This document shows, one piece after another, positions 46,577-56,772 of a stretch of 64,000 bases of DNA. This stretch comes from Acetobacterium fimetarium. GTDB taxonomy: Bacteria; Bacillota; Clostridia; Eubacteriales; Eubacteriaceae. A program made the translations under genes and the position numbers. How positions within the stretch are numbered: the stretch's first letter is position 1; each line of letters begins with the position of its first letter. Where the stretch lies: contig NZ_WJBC01000015.1 of NCBI RefSeq assembly GCF_014284475.1, positions 1 through 64,000 on the forward strand, written 5' to 3'. Under the pieces are notes generated by a model. The model was not told the DNA's origin. It saw only the letters and a list, made by a program, of their open reading frames with translations, and made no database searches.

Positions 46577-47344
46577 ATGAATGATCAATTGGTAATCGGC
46601 GGGCATTGTTTTCAGTCCCGCTTTATTTTGGGGTCTGGCAAGTTTTCATTGGAAATAATGAAAGCAGTGGTTGAGAATGGTGGCGCAGAAATTGTAACCC
46701 TGGCACTGCGTCGGGCAAATATTGGCGGCGAAGAAAATATTCTGGAACATATTCCGGACCATGTGACACTGCTGCCGAATACATCGGGAGCAAGAAACGC
46801 CGAAGAAGCGGTAAGAATTGCCCGGTTGGCCAGAGAAGTGAACTGCGGTGATTTTGTAAAAGTGGAAGTCATCCGCGATTCCAAGTATCTGATGCCGGAT
46901 AATTATGAGACCATCAAGGCAACGGAAATCCTTGCAAAAGAAGGCTTTATAGTAATGCCCTATATGTATCCGGATTTGAATGTGGCGAGAGCGCTGGTTG
47001 ACGCCGGTGCGGCAGCAGTGATGCCTTTGGCGGCCCCCATTGGCAGTAATAAGGGGTTGAGCACGAAAGATTTTATCCAGATTCTGGTAGATGAAATAGA
47101 TTTGCCGATCATTGTGGATGCGGGCATCGGCCGGCCATCCGAGGCCTGTGAGGTCATGGAAATGGGCGTGGATGCCGTGATGTGCAATACGGCAGTAGCG
47201 ACGGCTGGGAATGTTGCCCTGATGGCGAAAGCATTTGGACAGGCCATTGCGGCAGGCCGGAATACCCATCTTGCGGGTCTTGGCCGGGTACTGAATCGTG
47301 TCGCCGAAGCATCAAGTCCGCTGACCGGATTTTTGGAGGACTGA
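46577..47344 (+). CDS. thiG: Thiazole synthase
   Basis: 255 aa, TIM barrel. FILGSGKFS near the start, the Schiff-base lysine region in [13 protein letters not shown], and [28 protein letters not shown]. Joins deoxyxylulose-5-P, dehydroglycine from ThiH and sulfur from ThiS-COSH into the thiazole. AGGAG precedes the ATG. Confidence 0.97.
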   Translation: MNDQLVIGGHCFQSRFILGSGKFSLEIMKAVVENGGAEIVTLALRRANIGGEENILEHIPDHVTLLPNTSGARNAEEAVRIARLAREVNCGDFVKVEVIRDSKYLMPDNYETIKATEILAKEGFIVMPYMYPDLNVARALVDAGAAAVMPLAAPIGSNKGLSTKDFIQILVDEIDLPIIVDAGIGRPSEACEVMEMGVDAVMCNTAVATAGNVALMAKAFGQAIAAGRNTHLAGLGRVLNRVAEASSPLTGFLED

Positions 47345-47346
47345 GG

Positions 47347-48501
47347 ATGGCAATCAAGAAAACAAACCCGATGGAATACGGCAAAGACATGGAAATCATT
47401 GATTCAGACATGATGAACCAGATTATAAAAATGGTGAAAAACTATGATTACAATCAATACACCGAGGCCGATGTAAAAAGGGTGATGAGCAAAGAAACGC
47501 TCAAGCCAGATGACTTTGGGGTGATCCTGTCGCCGGCCGCCTTGCCGTTTCTTGAAGAATTGGCAAAAAAAGCGGTGACAGAGACCAGAAAGCATTTCGG
47601 CAACAACGTCTGTCTTTTTACGCCGCTGTATATTTCCAACTACTGTGAAAATCACTGCGTCTACTGCGGGTTCAACTGCAAAAATAAAATTCGCCGGGGA
47701 AAACTTTCTTTTGCTGAAATGGAAGAGGAGCTTAAGGCCATTGCAGAAACCGGCTTAAAGGAGTTGCTGATTTTAACAGGGGAATCCCGTCATCAGTCCG
47801 GGGTGGGTTATATCGGAGAAGCCATCAAATTGGCTGCAAATTATTTTACCAACATCGGCATCGAAATATATCCCCTCAATTCGGATGAATATGCCTACCT
47901 TCATGATTGCGGGGCGGATTTTGTTTCTGTTTATCAGGAAACCTACAACATTGATAAGTATGAACAGGTTCATTTAAGCGGTTCCAAACGGATTTTTCCC
48001 TACCGGTTCTATTCCCAGGAGCGGGCCATACAAGGAGGAATGCGCGGCGTTGCTTTCGGAGCGCTGCTGGGACTGGATGATTTCCGAAAAGATGCCTTTG
48101 CCACCGGTTTGCATGCATTTCTCATGCAGCAAAAATATCCCCATGCCGAGATTGCTTTTTCGACGCCGCGATTGAGACCATTTATCAACAATGCGGACAA
48201 TAATCCCAATGATGTCCATGAGAAACAGCTGCTCCAGGTGATGATTGCCTTCCGTCTGTTGATGCCGTATGCCGGCATTACCATTTCAACCCGGGAAAGA
48301 GCAGGATTTCGCGATAATGTCATCGGCATGGTGGCGACTAAGATTTCTGCCGGTGTGAGCGTAGGGGTCGGCGGCCATAAACTTGAAGAAAAGGCAGACG
48401 AACAGTTTGAGATATCCGATCCCAGAAGTGTCCCGGAGGTGCATCGGATGATTTTAAGCAAGGGGCTGCAGCCAGTTTACACGGATTACATCCGGGTTTA
48501 A
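47347..48501 (+). CDS. thiH: 2-iminoacetate synthase ThiH
   Basis: 384 aa from the ATG at 47347, 2 nt after thiG with GGAGGACTGAGG upstream; the open frame extends 55 codons into thiG. Radical SAM motif NYCENHCVYCGFNC (CX3CX2C, residues about 100-107). Cleaves tyrosine to dehydroglycine and p-cresol. The oxygen-sensitive ThiH rather than ThiO fits an anaerobe. Confidence 0.96.
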   Translation: MAIKKTNPMEYGKDMEIIDSDMMNQIIKMVKNYDYNQYTEADVKRVMSKETLKPDDFGVILSPAALPFLEELAKKAVTETRKHFGNNVCLFTPLYISNYCENHCVYCGFNCKNKIRRGKLSFAEMEEELKAIAETGLKELLILTGESRHQSGVGYIGEAIKLAANYFTNIGIEIYPLNSDEYAYLHDCGADFVSVYQETYNIDKYEQVHLSGSKRIFPYRFYSQERAIQGGMRGVAFGALLGLDDFRKDAFATGLHAFLMQQKYPHAEIAFSTPRLRPFINNADNNPNDVHEKQLLQVMIAFRLLMPYAGITISTRERAGFRDNVIGMVATKISAGVSVGVGGHKLEEKADEQFEISDPRSVPEVHRMILSKGLQPVYTDYIRV

Positions 48502-48526
48502 AAGGACAGAAGGAGAGAGAATCAAC

Positions 48527-49126
48527 ATGCTGATTTGTGTAACCAATCGAAAACTGTGCAAAGATGATTTCCTGGGCCGAATCAACCAAATTGCTGCCGG
48601 AAAACCGCAGGCCATCGTGTTGCGGGAAAAAGACCTGAATTTGTCGGAGTATGAAAAGATGGCGGTGGCAATCGATACAATCTGTAAAAAAAATCAGGTC
48701 GCCCTGATTATCAGCCAGAACATTGAAGTAGCGGTCAAAATGAAGCATCCGAACGTCCAATTATCGATGGATAATTTAAGAAAATATCAAAACGAGATTA
48801 AAAAATTTAAAAATATCGGTGCTTCCGTCCATTCGGTGGCTGAAGCAGAAGAAGCCCAAAAATTAGGGGCCACCTATCTGGTGGCCGGGCATATTTTTCC
48901 GACTGACTGCAAAAAAGGCGTTGCGCCAAGAGGGCTGACCTTTTTGAAAGAAGTATGCGATGCGGCCACAATTCCGGTGTTTGCCATCGGCGGGATCACC
49001 AGGGAAAGATTGGCAAAGGTTTTACAAACCGGCGCCGCGGGCGGCTGCATCATGAGTGAGGCCATGATTTGCGAAAAGCCGGAGCGGCTTGCCGGTGACT
49101 ACAAGAATTTTCTTGAAAAAATATAA
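48527..49126 (+). CDS. thiE: Thiamine phosphate synthase (ThiE/TenI family)
   Basis: 199 aa, TIM barrel. AIVLREKDL at the N-terminus is the pyrophosphate-binding (Q/L)REK motif; AGHIFPTDCKKGVAPRGL and IPVFAIGGI follow. In this operon it would couple HMP-PP with the thiazole phosphate. A TenI tautomerase role cannot be excluded. Genes for HMP synthesis (thiC, thiD) are not in the window. Confidence 0.85.
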   Translation: MLICVTNRKLCKDDFLGRINQIAAGKPQAIVLREKDLNLSEYEKMAVAIDTICKKNQVALIISQNIEVAVKMKHPNVQLSMDNLRKYQNEIKKFKNIGASVHSVAEAEEAQKLGATYLVAGHIFPTDCKKGVAPRGLTFLKEVCDAATIPVFAIGGITRERLAKVLQTGAAGGCIMSEAMICEKPERLAGDYKNFLEKI

Positions 49127-49139
49127 ATAGCGGCAGGTA

Positions 49140-49168
49140 TTGACAACCCTATGTTTAGGTGCTAAAAT
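49140..49168 (+). promoter_or_regulatory. Promoter of the rib operon
   Basis: TTGACA (49140-49145), a 17-bp spacer, TAAAAT (49163-49168). It begins about 15 nt after the thiE stop and about 20 nt before the FMN riboswitch. Confidence 0.82.
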
Positions 49169-49187
49169 TGAAATCAATTAAATAGTT

Positions 49188-49369
49188 AGTCTTCAGGGCA
49201 GGGATTGTTTCCCTACCGGTGGTATAGCCCACGAGCCGCAAGGTATGATTCGGTGTAACTCCGAAGCCGACAGTAAAGTCTGGATGAAAGAAGATGATAA
49301 AGTTTGCTGCATGTTGATGCGTATCTTTGATTTATTAGCTCTGAAATGTTTTTCATTTCAGAGTTTTTT
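49188..49369 (+). ncRNA. FMN riboswitch (RFN element) with terminator
   Basis: The aptamer spans about 49188-49297 with the six-helix RFN pattern: CTTCAGGGCAGGG, CCTACCGGTGGTATAGCCC, ACGAGCC, CTCCGAAGCCGACAGTAAAG and TCTGGATGAAAGAAG. The expression platform is a 10-bp terminator, CTCTGAAATG (49339-49348) with CATTTCAGAG (49354-49363) and six T. FMN should stop transcription of ribD-ribE-ribBA-ribH. Confidence 0.95.
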
Positions 49370-49472
49370 GTTTTAAAGCCGCAGAATCGCGCATTGAAAA
49401 AACTTTTTTAAAATGCCTTGAATAAATGTTTAAGGTGTTTTTTTTGTGGTTTATAAAGAGAGAGGAGATCCT

Positions 49473-50561
49473 GTGGAAGAACATAAAATATTTATGGGTA
49501 TGGCCATCGATCTAGCCCAAAAAGGAAAAGGCCAGGTTAACCCCAATCCACTGGTTGGAGCGGTTATTGTGAAAGATGGCACCATCATCGGAAGTGGTTA
49601 TCACGAAAAATACGGTGAGCTGCATGCGGAGAGGAATGCGCTGGCGGCCTGTACGCAGACTCCGGCAGGGGCAACCCTTTATGTGACCCTGGAGCCCTGC
49701 TGCCACACCGGAAAAACACCACCGTGCACCGAGGCGATCATCGAAAATAAAATCAGCCGAGTGGTCGTTGGCGCCAAGGATCCGAATCCACTGGTTGGCG
49801 GAAAGGGGATTGAGATCCTCAGGAATAACGGGATTGAGGTGATAACAGGGGTGATGGAAAAAGAATGCCTGGAACTGAACGAGGTCTTTTTTCACTTTAT
49901 CAAAAATAAAACGCCTTTTGTGCTCATGAAATACGCCATGACCCTGGACGGGAAAATCGCCACTTATTCGGGAAAATCAAAATGGATCACCGGTGAAGTG
50001 GCAAGAGCGGCGGTTCACGAGACCAGAAACGAATATCGCGGCATTATGGTAGGGGTTCAGACGGTGATTCAGGATGATCCGCTGCTAACTTGCCGAAGGG
50101 AAGGCGGCCGTGATCCTGTTCGAATTATTTGTGACACCCATTTACGTACCCCCTTGTCAGCAAGGATCGTGGCGTCAGCCCGCAGAATTCCCACCTATCT
50201 GGCCACCTGCTCCCAGGATGAAAAGAAAATCAAACGCTTTGAAATTATGGGTTGCAGAATTTTGCAGATTTCAAAAGAAGGGAACCATCTCTGTCTCAAA
50301 GAACTGATGGATCGGCTGGGTGCGGAGAAAATCGACAGCATCATTCTGGAAGGCGGGGGTACCCTGAATTTCAGTGCCTTGAAAAGCGGCATTGTCAATA
50401 AGTTGCAGGTTTATATCGCACCCAAAATGTTCGGCGGAGCCACTGCCAAAAGTCCCGTCGAAGGGGTGGGGATTGAAGCTCCCAGTCAGGCATTCCAGTT
50501 TTCAGACCGAAAAATAAAAATTTTCGGTGATGATATTTGTCTCGAATACTACAGGAGGTGA
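49473..50561 (+). CDS. ribD: Bifunctional riboflavin biosynthesis deaminase/reductase RibD
   Basis: 362 aa from a GTG at 49473, which has AGGAG 5 nt upstream; the frame opens 9 codons earlier over that site. The deaminase half has HAERNAL and the PCCHTGKTPPC zinc ligands. The reductase half starts at PFVLMKYAMTLDGKIAT. Catalyses the second and third steps of the pyrimidine branch. Confidence 0.96.
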   Translation: MEEHKIFMGMAIDLAQKGKGQVNPNPLVGAVIVKDGTIIGSGYHEKYGELHAERNALAACTQTPAGATLYVTLEPCCHTGKTPPCTEAIIENKISRVVVGAKDPNPLVGGKGIEILRNNGIEVITGVMEKECLELNEVFFHFIKNKTPFVLMKYAMTLDGKIATYSGKSKWITGEVARAAVHETRNEYRGIMVGVQTVIQDDPLLTCRREGGRDPVRIICDTHLRTPLSARIVASARRIPTYLATCSQDEKKIKRFEIMGCRILQISKEGNHLCLKELMDRLGAEKIDSIILEGGGTLNFSALKSGIVNKLQVYIAPKMFGGATAKSPVEGVGIEAPSQAFQFSDRKIKIFGDDICLEYYRR

Positions 50562-50565
50562 TGAT

Positions 50566-51234
50566 ATGTTTACCGGAATTATTGAAGAAGTAGGAAAAAT
50601 AACAGCTGTTACCAAAGGGCAGCGATCCTCCCAGTTATGGGTTCAGGGGGATCTGATTATGGAAGATTTGAAACTCGGCGACAGTGTGGCTGTCAACGGC
50701 GTGTGCCTGACCGTGTCTCAGCTCAAAGGAAGCCAGTGGATGGCAGATGTGATGAGTGAAACCCTTAAAAGAAGCGACCTGGGGGAACTGAAACCGGGGA
50801 ATCCGATCAATCTGGAACGGGCCATGCCGGCGAATGGACGGTTCGGCGGACATCTGGTATCCGGCCATATCGACGGGACCGGACAGATTGTCCAGATAAA
50901 TCAGGATGAAAATGCCATAATATTTGAGATCAGCGCAGCGGCAAAGGTACTCCGGTATATTATTGAAAAAGGTTCCCTTGCGATCGACGGAATCAGTCTG
51001 ACGGTGACAGCGGTAAACGACGCAACCTTCAGGGTTTCGATTATTCCCCATACGGTCAAACATACCATTCTGGGGACAAAGAAAAAAGGCGATCTGGTTA
51101 ATCTGGAAAATGATATGGTCGGAAAATACATTGAGAAATTCCTGCTTTCGGGTCCACCGGAAGAGGCAAAATCATCAGGAAATAATAAAAACGATAAACT
51201 GACCATGGCTTTTCTAACACAAGCAGGATTTTAA
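50566..51234 (+). CDS. ribE: Riboflavin synthase alpha chain
   Basis: 222 aa from the ATG at 50566 behind AGGAGGTGATGAT. Two lumazine-binding barrels; MFTGIIEEVGKI at the start and VNGVCLTV, GHLVSGHIDGTG, IDGISLTV. Dismutates two lumazines into riboflavin and pyrimidine. Confidence 0.96.
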   Translation: MFTGIIEEVGKITAVTKGQRSSQLWVQGDLIMEDLKLGDSVAVNGVCLTVSQLKGSQWMADVMSETLKRSDLGELKPGNPINLERAMPANGRFGGHLVSGHIDGTGQIVQINQDENAIIFEISAAAKVLRYIIEKGSLAIDGISLTVTAVNDATFRVSIIPHTVKHTILGTKKKGDLVNLENDMVGKYIEKFLLSGPPEEAKSSGNNKNDKLTMAFLTQAGF

Positions 51235-51270
51235 AAAAAGCTTGAAGCAGCAGAATAAGAGAGGGCAAAA

Positions 51271-52473
51271 ATGTTTAAATTTAATACCATTGACGAAGCA
51301 CTGGAAGATTTGAGAAATGGAAAGATCATCATTGTAACCGATGATGATGACAGGGAAAATGAAGGGGACTTTATCTGTGCGGCAGAATTTGCAACCACTG
51401 AAAACGTGAATTTTATGGCGGTTCATGGCAAGGGGCTTATCTGCATGCCGATGAGTGAAAAACTGATTAAAAAACTCAGCATCCCCCAGATGGTCACGGA
51501 GAATACCGATAACCATGGAACGGCCTTTACGGTATCGATTGATCATGTCGAGACGACGACAGGCATTTCGGCCAAAGAGCGTTCAGTGACCGCTATTAAA
51601 TGTGTGGACGATGACGCCAAACCGGAGGATTTCCGCAGGCCGGGGCATATGTTCCCACTGCTTTCAAAAGAAAACGGAGTACTGGAACGCAACGGGCATA
51701 CCGAGGCGACGGTTGATCTCATGAAACTGGCAGGATTAAAGGAATGCGGCTTATGCTGTGAAATCATGCAAGAAGACGGAACCATGATGCGAACGCCGGA
51801 GCTCATCAAGCTGGCGGAAACGCATCAGCTCAAATTTATTACCATTGCGGATTTGCAGAACTACCGAAAATTGCATGAAAAATTGGTTGAACAGGTGACA
51901 GACACAAAAATGCCGACAAAATATGGCGATTTCATCGCTTACGGCTACATCAATAAATTGAATGGTGAACATCACGTGGCACTTGTCAAAGGAAACGTAG
52001 ACGATGGCAATCCGGTTCTCTGCCGGGTGCATTCGGAATGTCTGACCGGTGACGCCTTCGGATCACTCCGCTGTGACTGCGGGGATCAGTTTGCGGCGGC
52101 CATGATGGCCATCGAAAAAGAGGGCCGAGGAATTCTCCTGTACATGCGTCAGGAGGGCCGGGGCATTGGTTTGATCAACAAGCTTAAGGCTTATCATCTG
52201 CAGGACCAGGGGATGGATACCGTCGAGGCGAATATTGCCCTGGGATTTCCCGATGATCTGCGGGAGTATTACATCGGTGCGCAGATTTTAAGAGATCTGG
52301 GGGCAAAAAAGCTGAGACTATTAACCAACAATCCGAAGAAAATCGAAGGAATGGAAGACTACGGTCTGGAAATCGTTGAGCGTGTTCCCATCCAGATTGA
52401 AGCATCGGATCATGATGAATTCTATTTAAAAACAAAACAGAATAAAATGGGTCATATTTTAAATTATAAATAA
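51271..52473 (+). CDS. ribBA: Bifunctional DHBP synthase / GTP cyclohydrolase II
   Basis: 400 aa. The N-terminal half is RibB with [11 protein letters not shown] and RPGHMFPL; the C-terminal half (from about residue 205) is RibA with [19 protein letters not shown] zinc ligands and [11 protein letters not shown]. Feeds both branches of riboflavin synthesis. Confidence 0.97.
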   Translation: MFKFNTIDEALEDLRNGKIIIVTDDDDRENEGDFICAAEFATTENVNFMAVHGKGLICMPMSEKLIKKLSIPQMVTENTDNHGTAFTVSIDHVETTTGISAKERSVTAIKCVDDDAKPEDFRRPGHMFPLLSKENGVLERNGHTEATVDLMKLAGLKECGLCCEIMQEDGTMMRTPELIKLAETHQLKFITIADLQNYRKLHEKLVEQVTDTKMPTKYGDFIAYGYINKLNGEHHVALVKGNVDDGNPVLCRVHSECLTGDAFGSLRCDCGDQFAAAMMAIEKEGRGILLYMRQEGRGIGLINKLKAYHLQDQGMDTVEANIALGFPDDLREYYIGAQILRDLGAKKLRLLTNNPKKIEGMEDYGLEIVERVPIQIEASDHDEFYLKTKQNKMGHILNYK

Positions 52474-52486
52474 GAAGGAGCTTAAA

Positions 52487-52954
52487 ATGAAAATTTATGA
52501 AGGAAAAGTAGTAGCAAAGGGAATCAAGGTCGGGATTGTAGCAGCACGTTTTAATGAATTTATTGTATCAAAACTCGTAGCCGGTGCCGTTGACGGACTG
52601 AAACGTCATGATGTCAAAGAAGAGGATATTGAAGTGGCCTGGGTTCCCGGGTGCTTCGAGATTCCCCTGATCGCTTCCAAAATGGCGAAAATGGGAAAAT
52701 ACGATGCGGTTATCTGCTTGGGTACGGTCATTCGAGGATCCACCAGCCATTACGATTATGTGTGCAGTGAAGTATCCAAGGGCGTGGCTCATGTCTCCCT
52801 GCAATCTGAGATCCCGGTAATCTTCGGTGTTCTGACCACAGAAAATATCGAGCAGGCTATTGAACGCGCCGGAACGAAAGCCGGCAACAAAGGGTATGAT
52901 GCGGCTTTGTCGACCATTGAAATGGTGAATCTGATTAACGAAATGTCGAATTAA
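52487..52954 (+). CDS. ribH: 6,7-dimethyl-8-ribityllumazine synthase
   Basis: 155 aa. [44 protein letters not shown] and the C-terminal [13 protein letters not shown]. Joins the two branch intermediates. Last gene of the operon, preceded by AAGGAG. Confidence 0.97.
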   Translation: MKIYEGKVVAKGIKVGIVAARFNEFIVSKLVAGAVDGLKRHDVKEEDIEVAWVPGCFEIPLIASKMAKMGKYDAVICLGTVIRGSTSHYDYVCSEVSKGVAHVSLQSEIPVIFGVLTTENIEQAIERAGTKAGNKGYDAALSTIEMVNLINEMSN

Positions 52955-52980
52955 AAAAGAAGATACAACTGGAAAGATAG

Positions 52981-53018
52981 AAAAAGCCTTCGCTGAAATT
53001 TCGGCGAAGGCTCTTTTG
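52981..53018 (+). terminator. Terminator between ribH and the DUF975 gene
   Basis: AGCCTTCGC (52985-52993) with GCGAAGGCT (53004-53012), inside A/T tracts, so it works in both directions for these convergent genes. Confidence 0.9.
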
Positions 53019-53031
53019 ATCATTGATTAAA

Positions 53032-53646
53032 TTAAGCTAATTCGGAAGTAGTGATGATACCATTGTTTAAAGCATTTTCTTTGAGTTCTTCGTAGAGACC
53101 GGAGATACTGATATAGAAATAGGGATTGGAATAAAAAATACCAACCAGGCCAAAGGTAATACCAGAGAGCAGAAACCAGCCGATAAAGCTCAGATACATC
53201 ACAAATATTTCGCCTTTATGGCCCTGAGTCATGCGCATGGAAATTTTAAGGGCTTCCGTCGCATTGACGTTGGGACAGTCGGCCAGAATGTAGGGAGTCA
53301 TACTGTAAGCAATCGCTTTAATAATACCGGGAATAATAAATAATAGCATCCAAAGATAGGTGAATAACCACATCCAGAGCATCCCGCCGAGTTTTCGGCC
53401 GTAATTGTTGAAACCGGTGGTAAACATCGTTTCAATATCAGCTGATTCACCGCGGTAGACACAGAGAGAAAAATACTGAATTCCGACCATGATCGGTGGT
53501 GCGAGCAGGATATAAGCGATTCCGAATGAGACGCCGGAAGCGGCCCCGATGATGAGAAACGCCAGGATGACTGCACCAACAGACATCCAATAATTTTCGG
53601 AAAATTGCTGTTTGGCAGTAGCCTTGATTTCTTGTCTTGTTTTCAT
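53032..53646 (-). CDS. DUF975 family membrane protein
   Basis: 204 aa from the ATG at 53646, with AAGGAG 7 nt upstream. MKTRQEIKATAKQQFSENYW is a DUF975 N-terminus; about five to six membrane helices follow. Function unknown. Confidence 0.85.
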   Translation of the reverse strand: MKTRQEIKATAKQQFSENYWMSVGAVILAFLIIGAASGVSFGIAYILLAPPIMVGIQYFSLCVYRGESADIETMFTTGFNNYGRKLGGMLWMWLFTYLWMLLFIIPGIIKAIAYSMTPYILADCPNVNATEALKISMRMTQGHKGEIFVMYLSFIGWFLLSGITFGLVGIFYSNPYFYISISGLYEELKENALNNGIITTSELA

Positions 53647-53731
53647 GAAAATCTCCTTCATTTTAAATTTTATTATATCTTAAGATTGTTTGTATATAAT
53701 AGCACGATTTATGGAAAAGAGGAAGAAGAAA

Positions 53732-53974
53732 ATGGAAGAGCAGTCAACGCGTAATGAAACTATTATTCCGGGCCGTTACCGGCATTACAAGGGAAATGAA
53801 TATGAAGTCATCGGGGTGGGAACGCACAGTGAAACCCTGGAAGCCATGGTGGTTTACCGCCCCTTGTATGGCGAAGGCGGGCTTTGGGTTCGCCCCGCCA
53901 CGATGTGGAATGAAATGATCGAAAAAGACGGCGTCATTTTAAAACGTTTTGAATATATTGGAGAGGCATCATAA
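53732..53974 (+). CDS. DUF1653 domain protein
   Basis: 80 aa from the ATG at 53732 (GAGGAAG upstream). GRYRHYKGNEYEVIGVGTHS, VVYRPLY and LWVRPATMWNE are the DUF1653 core. Small beta-rich cytoplasmic protein of unknown function. Followed closely by the first M20 dipeptidase. Confidence 0.88.
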   Translation: MEEQSTRNETIIPGRYRHYKGNEYEVIGVGTHSETLEAMVVYRPLYGEGGLWVRPATMWNEMIEKDGVILKRFEYIGEAS

Positions 53975-53981
53975 AAAAAAC

Positions 53982-55247
53982 ATGAACTATAATCTAGAAA
54001 AAAACAACCTGTTAAACGACCTGAAGGGACTTTTGCAAATCGATTCAACAAATGCCGATGCAGGCCCGGTTATGCCGGAGGCACCCCTGGGCATTGGCAT
54101 CAACAACGCCATCAACTATGTCCTGGATCTGGGAGAGCGCTTCGGTTTTAAAACCAAAAACTGCGACGGCTATTGCGGTTACATTGAAATGGGTCAGGGC
54201 GAAGAAATGATCGGAATCCTGACTCATGTGGATACGGTTCCGGTGGGGGACGGCTGGTCCGTGAATCCCTTTGATCTGACCATCGACGGCGACAAGGTCT
54301 TTGGCCGGGGAACCATTGACAACAAGGGGCCCACCCTGGTGGCGCTGTATGCCATGAAGGCGCTGGCAGATAGCGACGCTCTGATCAATAAACGGGTTCG
54401 GCTGATTATCGGCGGCGATGAAGAAGGGGACGAATGGCATTGTATGAATCGCTACAAAGCCACAGAGGAATCGCCTACCTATGCCTTTTCACCGGATTCC
54501 GGGTATCCGGCTATTTTTGCCGAAAAGGGAATTCTCAGTATCAGCATCGAACGGGATCTGGATCCTTCAATACAAAACCTGGACTTTTTCAGCGGTACCC
54601 AAATCAACACCGTTCCGGATTATGCTAAAGCCATTGTCAGAGATGCGGTTTACGAGAGCATCGGCAAGCCCGCCCATGCGTCCCAGCCCCATGAAGGGAT
54701 TAACGCGATGTTTTTACTGGCCCGGGAGCTGAGAGCGCTGGGGCTGGACCATCCCTTTCTGGATCTCATTGACATCGCGACCTCGGAGGGACTTGATATT
54801 AATTTTGAAGATGAAATTTCCGGAAAACTCACCATCAATCCGTCCATTGCCCATGTCGACAAGGAAAGGGCGATTTTGAAGTGTGATATCCGTTACCCGG
54901 TGACGATGAATGGGGCAGATATTGGCAAAAATATTGCCAGAGCAGTGGAACCCCTTGGTTTTCGGTTTAAAATCAATCATGATCTGGCGCCATTGCATAT
55001 GGAAAAGGAAAGTTATCTCATTGATGCACTGCAGAAAATATATGAAGACTACACCGGTGATACCACCGGACCCAAGGTCATCGGCGGGGGAACCTATGCC
55101 CGGGCCTTTGATAACGCCGTGGCTTTTGGGGGCCGATTCCCCGAGGAGCCCAATACCTGTCATCAGACCGATGAATACTGGAGTATCAAAAGCATGAAGA
55201 TGAATTTTGATATTATCACCAAAGCGCTGGAAAGTCTGGTACAATAA
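53982..55247 (+). CDS. M20 family dipeptidase (Sapep type), copy 1
   Basis: 421 aa from the ATG at 53982; a TTG 11 codons earlier overlaps the upstream gene. Metal/catalytic motifs: LTHVDTVPVGDGW (His/Asp), GRGTIDNKGP, GGDEEGDEW (catalytic Glu pair), FSPDSGYPAIFAEKG and HQTDEYWSI. A Sapep-like dipeptidase would split dipeptides in the cytoplasm. A similar gene follows after a repeat element. Confidence 0.9.
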   Translation: MNYNLEKNNLLNDLKGLLQIDSTNADAGPVMPEAPLGIGINNAINYVLDLGERFGFKTKNCDGYCGYIEMGQGEEMIGILTHVDTVPVGDGWSVNPFDLTIDGDKVFGRGTIDNKGPTLVALYAMKALADSDALINKRVRLIIGGDEEGDEWHCMNRYKATEESPTYAFSPDSGYPAIFAEKGILSISIERDLDPSIQNLDFFSGTQINTVPDYAKAIVRDAVYESIGKPAHASQPHEGINAMFLLARELRALGLDHPFLDLIDIATSEGLDINFEDEISGKLTINPSIAHVDKERAILKCDIRYPVTMNGADIGKNIARAVEPLGFRFKINHDLAPLHMEKESYLIDALQKIYEDYTGDTTGPKVIGGGTYARAFDNAVAFGGRFPEEPNTCHQTDEYWSIKSMKMNFDIITKALESLVQ

Positions 55248-55300
55248 TATCTGGGCTGACCATGGGTTAGCCTGGACAAGTAAATTGCGAAAGTGCGTGA

Positions 55301-55408
55301 GCTTAACGCTCAGTTTCGCACGAACCAATTTTTACACTGTACGGCGGACAGTCTAGCGACTGTTCGCCTACACGTTACAAAACTGGTTGTGGAAACTGAG
55401 CGTTAAGC
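55301..55408 (+). repeat. Dispersed palindromic intergenic element, copy 2 (full length)
   Basis: The 108-bp stretch is a large imperfect inverted repeat: GCTTAACGCTCAG (55301-55313) returns as CTGAGCGTTAAGC (55396-55408), and the centre GGACAGTC...GACTGTT forms a hairpin. The inner 65 bp match the complement of 12603-12666. Flanking sequence from about 55288 can form a further nested hairpin. The rest of 55248-55480 has no gene. Confidence 0.8.
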
Positions 55409-55480
55409 AATAATTGTTCGAGGTTAGTAAATTCGACAACGGCAGGGAGTTTTGTAAAAGAAAAAGAAATGGGGAAAAAC

Positions 55481-56746
55481 ATGACCATTCATTTTGATAA
55501 AGAAGCAGTTCTGGAGGCCTTGAGGGGGCTGTTGAAAATAAAGACAGTCAGCGCCAATGCCGGAGCGATCACGCCGGAAGCGCCCCTGGGAACCGGGATC
55601 AACGAGGCGATCAATTACGTTTTGGATTTAGGAAAAAGTTTTGGTTTCAGAACCAAAAATTGTGACGGTTACTGCGGTTATGTGGAGATCGGAGAGGGCG
55701 AAGAAATGGTGGCAGCGATCACCCATATCGATACGGTGGAAGTGGGAGATGACTGGACCGTGCCGCCTTTTGACTTAACCATTGACGGCGACCGGATTTA
55801 TGGCCGGGGTGTGCTGGATGACAAGGGACTCACCATCGTGTCGCTCTTTGCTCTGAAAGCCCTGATGGATGCCGGGGTCCCGATCAGCAAGCGGGTTCGT
55901 CTGATTGTCGGCGGCGACGAAGAAGGGGGAAACTGGGCCTGCATGAATCGGTACAAAGAAACCGAAGAGACCCCCAGCTACTCTTTTTCTCCGGATTCCG
56001 GCTTTCCGGTTATTTTTGCGGAAAAGGGCATCATGAATATCATATTCCAGAAAAAGCTGGAAGCTGCGATGCCGATTCTGAAATTTAGCGGCGGCAAGCA
56101 GATCAATTCAGTGCCGGACTATGCCAAAGCGGTGTTTAATGGACAGACCTACGAAGCAAAAGGCAAGACTGCCCATGCTATGGAGCCTGACAAGGGAGAT
56201 AATGCGCTCTTGAAACTGGCCAATGAGTTGAGAACAGCAGGGATCGACCATCCCATTATCGATCTGCTGGGCCGGGCCACGACAAAAGGTTTCGGCATTG
56301 ATTTATCCGACGCGGTGTCAGGAGAACTGACCCTGAATCCGGCCATCGTACAGGTGGATGACAAGAAGGCTGTCCTCCGCTGTGATATCCGTTATCCAGT
56401 GACAATGAAGAGCAGCGACCTCTGCGCCGCCATTCAGAAAGCCACCGCAGATCTGGGTTTTGATTTCGAAATGGATCACGATGTGAAGCCGTTGCATGTC
56501 GACAAAGACAGTTTTCTGGTCACATCGCTGCAAAAAGTATATGCCGACTACACCGGGGATCTTTCCGAACCGATGGTTTCTGGTGGCGGAACCTATGCCC
56601 GGGCCTTTGAAAACGCCGTAGCCTTCGGCGGTGTTTTTACCGGTGAGGAAAACACCTGTCATCAGACTGATGAATTCTGGAGCATTGACAGCATGGCGAA
56701 GAACTTTGATATTATTGTGAAAGCGCTGGCCGTGCTGGCCCAGTAA
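55481..56746 (+). CDS. M20 family dipeptidase (Sapep type), copy 2
   Basis: 421 aa from the ATG at 55481, the same length as copy 1; an ATG four codons earlier is possible. Motifs: ITHIDTVEVGDDW, GRGVLDDKGL, GGDEEGGNW, FSPDSGFPVIFAEKG, HQTDEFWSI. It is clearly a duplicate of copy 1 that has diverged. Differences include a less conserved middle (lid) domain. Confidence 0.9.
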   Translation: MTIHFDKEAVLEALRGLLKIKTVSANAGAITPEAPLGTGINEAINYVLDLGKSFGFRTKNCDGYCGYVEIGEGEEMVAAITHIDTVEVGDDWTVPPFDLTIDGDRIYGRGVLDDKGLTIVSLFALKALMDAGVPISKRVRLIVGGDEEGGNWACMNRYKETEETPSYSFSPDSGFPVIFAEKGIMNIIFQKKLEAAMPILKFSGGKQINSVPDYAKAVFNGQTYEAKGKTAHAMEPDKGDNALLKLANELRTAGIDHPIIDLLGRATTKGFGIDLSDAVSGELTLNPAIVQVDDKKAVLRCDIRYPVTMKSSDLCAAIQKATADLGFDFEMDHDVKPLHVDKDSFLVTSLQKVYADYTGDLSEPMVSGGGTYARAFENAVAFGGVFTGEENTCHQTDEFWSIDSMAKNFDIIVKALAVLAQ

Positions 56747-56772
56747 ATAAGCAAAATATAAACGGCAAAAGC

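Noticed and set aside
47182-47346. Upstream extension of thiH into thiG
   Set aside because: The family starts at the ATG at 47347, which has a good ribosome-binding site; the extension is an open frame over thiG.
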